DNA from: an uncultured Phascolarctobacterium sp.
GTDB taxonomy: Bacteria > Bacillota > Negativicutes > Acidaminococcales > Acidaminococcaceae
Length of the DNA stretch: 18,159 bases
Assembly: GCA_937901335.1 (NCBI GenBank)
Contig: CALCHC010000101.1
Span: 1 to 18,159, forward strand
Direction of reading: 5' to 3'
Shown: piece by piece, positions 14,531 to 18,159 of the stretch
Numbering within the stretch: the first letter of the stretch is position 1
How the letters are laid out: each line of letters starts with the position of its first letter
Notes under the pieces: generated by a model
The model's database searches: none
What the model was told of the DNA's origin: nothing
The model's input: only the letters and a program-made list of their open reading frames with translations
Position numbers and translations under genes: made by a program

Positions 14531-15451
14531 ATGAAGATTATTCGTTCTTTAGAACAACTTCATACTTTTACTGAACCCTGTGTTATTGCCTTGGGGACTT
14601 TTGACGGTCTTCATTTAGGACACAAGGATGTTATCGGTAGTGCTAAAGAGTATGCACAGCAGCAAGGAAACTGTCTGGCAGTGTTTACCTTTAGCAATCA
14701 TCCTCTTTCTTTAATTAAGCCGGAGCTTGTGCCTGTTGCCTTGTTCACTCAGGAGCAAAAGCACGCCTGCTTTGAAGAAATGGGTGTTGATTTACTACTG
14801 GACATTCCCTTTGATGAAGCTTTGGCAAATTTATCTCCGGAGGAGTTTTTGCAAAAACTAAGTGTACTGAATTTCAGTTGCTTAGTGTGTGGTGAAAACT
14901 TTACTTTTGGCAGTAAGGGAGCAGGTAATATCCAAACACTTACTAGTTTTACGCAGGAACATAACTGTAAGCTTATTGTGCGTCCCTTGGTTAGTGATAA
15001 CCAAGAGGTTATCAGCAGCACTGCAATCCGTCATTTGATTGCAGCTGGCGAAGTTGCTAAGGCACAGCATATGCTTGGACGAGTATATACTTTAAGCGGA
15101 ACTGTAGTGCTTGGAAATCAACGCGGAAATACTATAGGCTTTCCGACTGCTAATTTAGCTTTGGAAGCAACTAAGATTGCTGTGCCCCAAATTGGTGTTT
15201 ATGCTGTGAATGTTTATATTGACGGTAAATGCTATAAGGGCATGGGAAATATTGGTAAAAATCCTACCTTCGGTGATGTGGAAGAAGCACGCCTGGAGGT
15301 AAATATCTTTGATTTTAACGGTAATCTTTATGGCAAGGAAATTACTGTTGCGTTTATCGAGCGTATTCGTGGTGAAGTGAAATTTGCCAGTGTGGATGCG
15401 TTGGTGGAACAAATCAAGAAAGACAAAGAAACTTGTCTAAATTTGTTATAA
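14531..15451 (+). CDS. ribF: Bifunctional riboflavin kinase / FAD synthetase
   Basis: Phosphorylates riboflavin to FMN and adenylylates FMN to FAD. The 306-residue protein has the N-terminal nucleotidyltransferase domain with GTFDGLHLGH (22-31), the FTFSNHPLSL segment and ISSTAIRHLI (161-170), then the flavokinase domain with NQRGNTIGFPTANLAL (196-211), where PTAN is the metal/phosphate motif, and GVYAVNVYIDGKCYKGMGNIG. Both domains appear intact. It is the downstream user of the riboflavin made by the operon at 1-3157. A modest AAAGGA site precedes the ATG. I see no FMN riboswitch here. The gene is called ribC in Bacillus. Confidence 0.97.
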   Translation: MKIIRSLEQLHTFTEPCVIALGTFDGLHLGHKDVIGSAKEYAQQQGNCLAVFTFSNHPLSLIKPELVPVALFTQEQKHACFEEMGVDLLLDIPFDEALANLSPEEFLQKLSVLNFSCLVCGENFTFGSKGAGNIQTLTSFTQEHNCKLIVRPLVSDNQEVISSTAIRHLIAAGEVAKAQHMLGRVYTLSGTVVLGNQRGNTIGFPTANLALEATKIAVPQIGVYAVNVYIDGKCYKGMGNIGKNPTFGDVEEARLEVNIFDFNGNLYGKEITVAFIERIRGEVKFASVDALVEQIKKDKETCLNLL

Positions 15452-15466
15452 ATTTAACAAAACTAC

Positions 15467-15496
15467 TTGCTTGAACACTAATTGATGTGATATACT
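15467..15496 (+). promoter_or_regulatory. rpsO promoter with extended -10
   Basis: TATACT (15491-15496) is preceded directly by TGA (15488-15490), an extended -10. A weak -35, TTGCTT (15467-15472), lies 18 bases upstream. An overlapping TTGAAC (15471-15476) is closer to consensus but only 14 bases away. The transcript should begin near 15503, giving rpsO a leader of about 80 nt separate from ribF read-through. Confidence 0.6.
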
Positions 15497-15510
15497 TATC
15501 CAGTATGTGA

Positions 15511-15570
15511 ACCGAGGCTTGGATGTACGCAACTCCGACGGCGTCTATGCTTTGGGAATTTTAAAATTTT
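15511..15570 (+). promoter_or_regulatory. Candidate S15-binding leader of rpsO
   Basis: CCGAGGC (15512-15518) pairs imperfectly with GCTTTGGG (15549-15556), containing a G-U pair (15516/15551) next to a G-C pair (15517/15550). ATGTACGC (15523-15530) pairs with GCGTCTAT (15541-15548) with one mismatch, above it. S15 is known to recognise a G-U/G-C step in 16S helix 22 and to bind structured leaders of its own mRNA in many bacteria. The fold was worked out by eye, and regulation is inferred. Confidence 0.6.
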
Positions 15571-15585
15571 AGGAGGCAACTAACA

Positions 15586-15852
15586 ATGTTGACTAGCGAA
15601 GCAAAACAATCTTTAATCGTTGACAATGCACGTCACGAAGGCGACACCGGTTCTCCGGAAGTACAAATCGCTGTATTGACCGGTCGTATCAAATACTTGA
15701 CCGAACACTTGAAAGAACACAAAAAAGACCATCATTCCCGTCGCGGCCTGCTCAAAATGGTAGGTAAACGTCGTGGTTTGTTGAACTACTTGATGAAAAA
15801 AGATATCGAACGTTATCGCGCAATCATCGCGAAACTTGGTCTCCGTAAATAA
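15586..15852 (+). CDS. rpsO: Ribosomal protein uS15
   Basis: Primary 16S-binding protein of the 30S platform. The 88 residues are a standard length. GDTGSPEVQIAVLTGRI, HLKEHKKDHHSRRGLL and MVGKRRGLLNYL are the conserved RNA-contact segments. AGGAGG (15571-15576) lies nine bases before the ATG. It closes the rimP-to-rpsO cluster and has its own promoter, structured leader and terminator, so its level can be set independently of upstream genes. In many Firmicutes and proteobacteria the next gene is pnp; here it is not. Confidence 0.98.
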   Translation: MLTSEAKQSLIVDNARHEGDTGSPEVQIAVLTGRIKYLTEHLKEHKKDHHSRRGLLKMVGKRRGLLNYLMKKDIERYRAIIAKLGLRK

Positions 15853-15864
15853 TTTCAGAAAATC

Positions 15865-15896
15865 AAAGCCTGTCTATTTTAGACAGGCTTTTTTTC
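15865..15896 (+). terminator. Intrinsic terminator of rpsO
   Basis: AAAGCCTGTCTA (15865-15876) pairs perfectly with TAGACAGGCTTT (15880-15891) around a TTT loop, and the T-run continues to 15895. It ends only 14 bases before the next start codon, so the downstream gene either depends on read-through or has a promoter I cannot see. Confidence 0.93.
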
Positions 15897-15909
15897 AAAT
15901 GGTGATAAA

Positions 15910-16920
15910 ATGCAAAAAGAATTTATCATAGAAAATTTACCAACAGATTTTTGTCATGCGTCCACTGTTATTAAAACACCTGATGGTTTACTCAGCTGTT
16001 GGTTTGGTGGTACTCATGAAGGTAAAGCAGACGTTGCAATTTGGAGTAGCCGTAAAGTAGATGGCAAATGGACTGCTCCAGTAAAATTGGCAGATGGGGT
16101 AGAGTCCAACTGGAATCCTGTGCTTTTTTACAATGAGCAAGGGAAATTGCATCTCTTTTATAAAGAAGGACAACAGATTTCCGATTGGAAGACCTACTTA
16201 ATGACTTCCGACGATAATGGTAAAACTTGGAGCGAGCCTTGTGAAATGGTAGCTGGTGACGTAAGTGGCGGCAGGGGGCCTGTGCGCAACAAGCCTATTA
16301 CATTGAGCAATGGTTCCGTAGTTGCAGGCGGTTCCATCGAAAAAGGAATTTGGTCTGCTTTTGTAGATGTAAGCACTGACGGTTGCGTTACTTGGGAAAA
16401 ATCTGCACCTATCGAGATTGCAGGCCTTATGTACAACGCAGGCGAGAAAACTGCAGAAAGCAACATTGCTGTAAGCGAGCAATCCTTCTACGGACGCGGT
16501 GTTATCCAGCCCAGCTTGTGGGAGGGTGCTGCAGGCAAAGTGCATATGCTTCTTAGAAGTAGCGAAGGCTACGTATATCGTGCAGATAGCGAAGACTACG
16601 GCAAAACTTGGAGCGATGCTTATAAAACTGAGCTTCCTAACAATAACAGTGGTCTTGATTTGGTAAAAGCTCCCTTTGATGGCAATTTGTATCTCGTTTG
16701 CAATCCTGTGCAAGCAAATTGGGGGATGCGTTCTCCTTTAAGCCTTTTTAAATCTGAAGATAATGGTGTAACTTGGAATAAACTTTATGATTTGGAGAGT
16801 GAGCCTGGGGAATTTTCCTATCCCGCTATTATTGCAAGTGAAGAAGGCTTGACTATTACCTACACTTGGAACAGAAAAACTATTGCTTGTGTTGAAATTT
16901 CCTGTGAGGAATTGCGTTAA
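15910..16920 (+). CDS. Sialidase-like BNR/Asp-box protein
   Basis: A predicted six-bladed beta-propeller of the BNR/sialidase superfamily, 336 residues. Asp boxes (S-x-D-x-G-x-T-W) are at 100-107 (SDDNGKTW), 227-234 (SEDYGKTW) and 282-289 (SEDNGVTW), with a degenerate one at 155-162 (STDGCVTW). Other notable segments are GGRGPVRNKPI (120-130), YGRGVIQPSLWEG (194-206), LLRSSEGYVYRADSEDYG and LPNNNSGLDL. There is no signal peptide or membrane helix, so it should be cytoplasmic, unlike secreted sialidases. A weak GGTGA site lies four bases before the ATG. No sialic-acid catabolic genes are nearby. Glycoside hydrolase activity is likely but the substrate is unknown; calling it a true sialidase would be over-reading. 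Confidence 0.85.
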   Translation: MQKEFIIENLPTDFCHASTVIKTPDGLLSCWFGGTHEGKADVAIWSSRKVDGKWTAPVKLADGVESNWNPVLFYNEQGKLHLFYKEGQQISDWKTYLMTSDDNGKTWSEPCEMVAGDVSGGRGPVRNKPITLSNGSVVAGGSIEKGIWSAFVDVSTDGCVTWEKSAPIEIAGLMYNAGEKTAESNIAVSEQSFYGRGVIQPSLWEGAAGKVHMLLRSSEGYVYRADSEDYGKTWSDAYKTELPNNNSGLDLVKAPFDGNLYLVCNPVQANWGMRSPLSLFKSEDNGVTWNKLYDLESEPGEFSYPAIIASEEGLTITYTWNRKTIACVEISCEELR

Positions 16921-16936
16921 TAACTCCGGTTATTTT
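16919..16936 (+). terminator. Weak hairpin with UNCG-type loop
   Basis: AATAAC and GTTATT flank TCCG, giving a C(UCCG)G tetraloop of the stable UNCG class, with TT following. It begins in the stop codon of the sialidase-like gene. The stem is short and AT-rich and the T-run very short, so termination would be weak at best. Confidence 0.35.
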
Positions 16937-16941
16937 AAAGC

Positions 16942-16971
16942 TTGCCTTTTTATAGGAAAGCAAGGTATAAT
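16942..16971 (+). promoter_or_regulatory. Promoter of the TctC-like gene
   Basis: TTGCCT (16942-16947) and consensus TATAAT (16966-16971) are 18 bases apart. An inverted repeat, CTTGC (16941-16945) with GCAAG (16960-16964) and further partial pairing between, covers the -35 and spacer and could be an operator. Transcription would start near 16978, about 30 bases before the ATG. Confidence 0.7.
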
Positions 16972-17008
16972 CTTGGAGTAAAATAATTAATTAAGGAGTG
17001 CACTTAAG

Positions 17009-17977
17009 ATGAAAAAGATTCTTGTAGTTCTGATGGCATTGCTGACTATGGCAGTAATGGTTGCAGGCTGCGGTGGCGATGCTAAAAAAGCTGCTTATCC
17101 TGCTGACAAAGAAATTACTGTAATTATCCCGAAAGCTCCCGGTGGCGGTACTGATACCTCCGCTCGTGGCGTAATCCAATTCATCCAAAAAGAATTGGCT
17201 GGCAGCAAATTCGTTCCCGTAAACAAACCTGATGGTGGCGGCGTAACCGGTATGGTTGAAACTGCTAACGCTAAACCGACTGGTCATACTCTCGGTATGG
17301 TAACCGTTGAATTGGCTATGTTCCCCCATCAAGGCAAATGCAAAAACACCTACGCTGATTACACTGCTATCTGCGCACCCATCGCTGCACCTGCTGCTTT
17401 GATCGTTGCAAAAGAAGCTCCGTTCAACACCGTAGATGAATTCGTAGCTTATGCTAAAGCTAACCCTGGCAAAGTGCAAATGGGTAACTCCGGTATCGGC
17501 GCTATCTGGCACATTGCTGCATTGAACTTCGAAGAAAAATTCGGCGTTAAATTCAAACACGTTCCCTATCCGAAAGGAACTGCTGACATTGCTGCTGCAT
17601 TGGCAGGCAAACACATCAACGCTACTTTGGCTGACCCCTCTTCCTTCAAGAGCCAAGTTGAAGCTGGCAATTTGAAAATTTTGGCTGTAATGGCTGCAAG
17701 CCGTAGCGAAATTTATCCCAACGTTCCGACTTTCAAAGAACTCGGTCACGATATGACCATCCGTGCTTGGGCAGCTCTCGTTGCTCCGAAAGACACTCCG
17801 AAAGAAAAATTGGACGTACTCCGTAACGCAGCTAAAAAAGTTTGCGAATCCAAAGAATTCAAAGAATATTTCATGAAACAAGGTATCGACCCCACTTGCA
17901 TCATTGGTGAAGAAGTTAACAAAATGATGAAAGACGACCATGAAATGTACGGTAAATTCTTGAAAAAAGCGAAATAA
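17009..17977 (+). CDS. TctC-family solute-binding lipoprotein
   Basis: Substrate-binding component of the tripartite tricarboxylate transporter (TTT) class, which captures organic acids outside the membrane for a TctAB permease. The 322-residue sequence begins with a lipoprotein signal: KK, a hydrophobic core, and lipobox VAGC with C21 as the lipidated residue, then a short GGDAKKAA linker. The mature part shows the family pattern: ITVIIPKAPGGGTDTSAR near the N-terminus, PVNKPDGGG, NPGKVQMGNSGIGAIWHIAA in the middle and VPYPKGTADIAAALAGKHINATLADP. AAGGAG lies ten bases before the ATG. It has its own promoter and terminator, and no tctA or tctB is in the window, so the permease partner must be encoded elsewhere or further on. 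The ligand cannot be told from sequence. Confidence 0.93.
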   Translation: MKKILVVLMALLTMAVMVAGCGGDAKKAAYPADKEITVIIPKAPGGGTDTSARGVIQFIQKELAGSKFVPVNKPDGGGVTGMVETANAKPTGHTLGMVTVELAMFPHQGKCKNTYADYTAICAPIAAPAALIVAKEAPFNTVDEFVAYAKANPGKVQMGNSGIGAIWHIAALNFEEKFGVKFKHVPYPKGTADIAAALAGKHINATLADPSSFKSQVEAGNLKILAVMAASRSEIYPNVPTFKELGHDMTIRAWAALVAPKDTPKEKLDVLRNAAKKVCESKEFKEYFMKQGIDPTCIIGEEVNKMMKDDHEMYGKFLKKAK

Positions 17978-17986
17978 GAAATATTT

Positions 17987-18016
17987 AAAGGACTGGTGTA
18001 ATGCCAGTCCTTTTTT
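17987..18016 (+). terminator. Intrinsic terminator of the TctC-like gene
   Basis: AAAGGACTGG (17987-17996) pairs perfectly with CCAGTCCTTT (18004-18013) around a seven-base loop, with the T-run extending to 18016. It ends the TctC-like gene as a single-gene transcript. Confidence 0.93.
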
Positions 18017-18159
18017 GTTTAGTGGAAAGCATACACGCACTACTACTTCCGTTCAACAGTGACTCCTAACGCAACATTTTAGCTAAAAATATCGTTGCCC
18101 ACATATTCGCATCGTAGTTTGTACAAGATTAAAAAACTACAGCTCAGATGTGTGCTTAA

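Noticed and set aside
15421..15461. Terminator at the end of ribF
   Set aside because: Two small inverted repeats (AGACAA/TTGTCT at 15421-15438 and TTTGTTA/TAACAAA at 15442-15461) exist, but both are short, AT-rich, partly in the coding end and lack a T-run.
16991..18040. A 349-codon minus-strand open frame over the TctC-like gene
   Set aside because: It is antisense to a clear lipoprotein gene with promoter, ribosome site and terminator, and the product resembles no protein family I know.
18017..18159. Minus-strand protein tail or remnant at the right edge
   Set aside because: Short frames read plausibly (ATG at about 18106 running 12 codons to a stop, and a 26-codon frame open to the edge), but they are too short to support. 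A small inverted repeat (18114-18120 with 18134-18140) and a 12-bp palindrome (18077-18088) are within chance for such AT-rich sequence. I see no gene here.

Overview
The window reads as a chromosomal housekeeping region of a low-to-mid GC Firmicute. The gene content (ribD-ribE-ribBA-ribH, hslO, recA-recX-rny, the rimP-to-rpsO translation cluster) is typical of Firmicutes. RNase Y, the YlxR/YlxQ pair inside the nusA-infB cluster and strong AGGAGG Shine-Dalgarno sites support this. A TctC-type solute-binding lipoprotein, common in Negativicutes and Proteobacteria, makes a Negativicute (for example an Acidaminococcaceae / Phascolarctobacterium-like anaerobe) my best guess. That assignment is inference, not a sequence match.

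Region 1 (1-3157) is the riboflavin biosynthesis operon. It holds ribD (5' end cut by the window edge), ribE, the fused ribBA and ribH, all on the + strand with tight spacing. Together they convert GTP and ribulose 5-phosphate to riboflavin; ribF (14531-15451), far downstream, would convert riboflavin to FMN and FAD. A 125-nt imperfect inverted repeat (3156-3280) follows the operon.

Region 2 (3316-7572) is stress and nucleic-acid maintenance: hslO (Hsp33), then recA behind a consensus promoter with a LexA-type box in its spacer, then recX overlapping recA. A 254-bp gap follows with a complete promoter and an intrinsic terminator about 40 bp apart, which could make a short RNA. Then comes rny (RNase Y), whose start codon is problematic.

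Region 3 (7661-15852) is the classic translation and transcription cluster rimP-nusA-ylxR-ylxQ-infB-rbfA-nrnA-truB-ribF-rpsO. The genes abut or overlap down to truB, so they are probably co-transcribed. rpsO has its own extended -10 promoter and a structured leader that looks like an S15 autoregulatory site, and it ends at a strong terminator.

Region 4 (15910-18159) is accessory: a cytoplasmic BNR/Asp-box sialidase-like protein where pnp often sits, then a TctC-like lipoprotein with its own promoter and terminator but no tctA/tctB in view. The last 140 bases hold no gene I can support.

I found no mobile element, CRISPR array, tRNA or rRNA, and no clear new multi-gene system. The best leads are regulatory: the non-canonical rny start, the recX-rny promoter/terminator pair, the long inverted repeat after ribH, the rpsO leader, and a Cys/His tail on RibBA.
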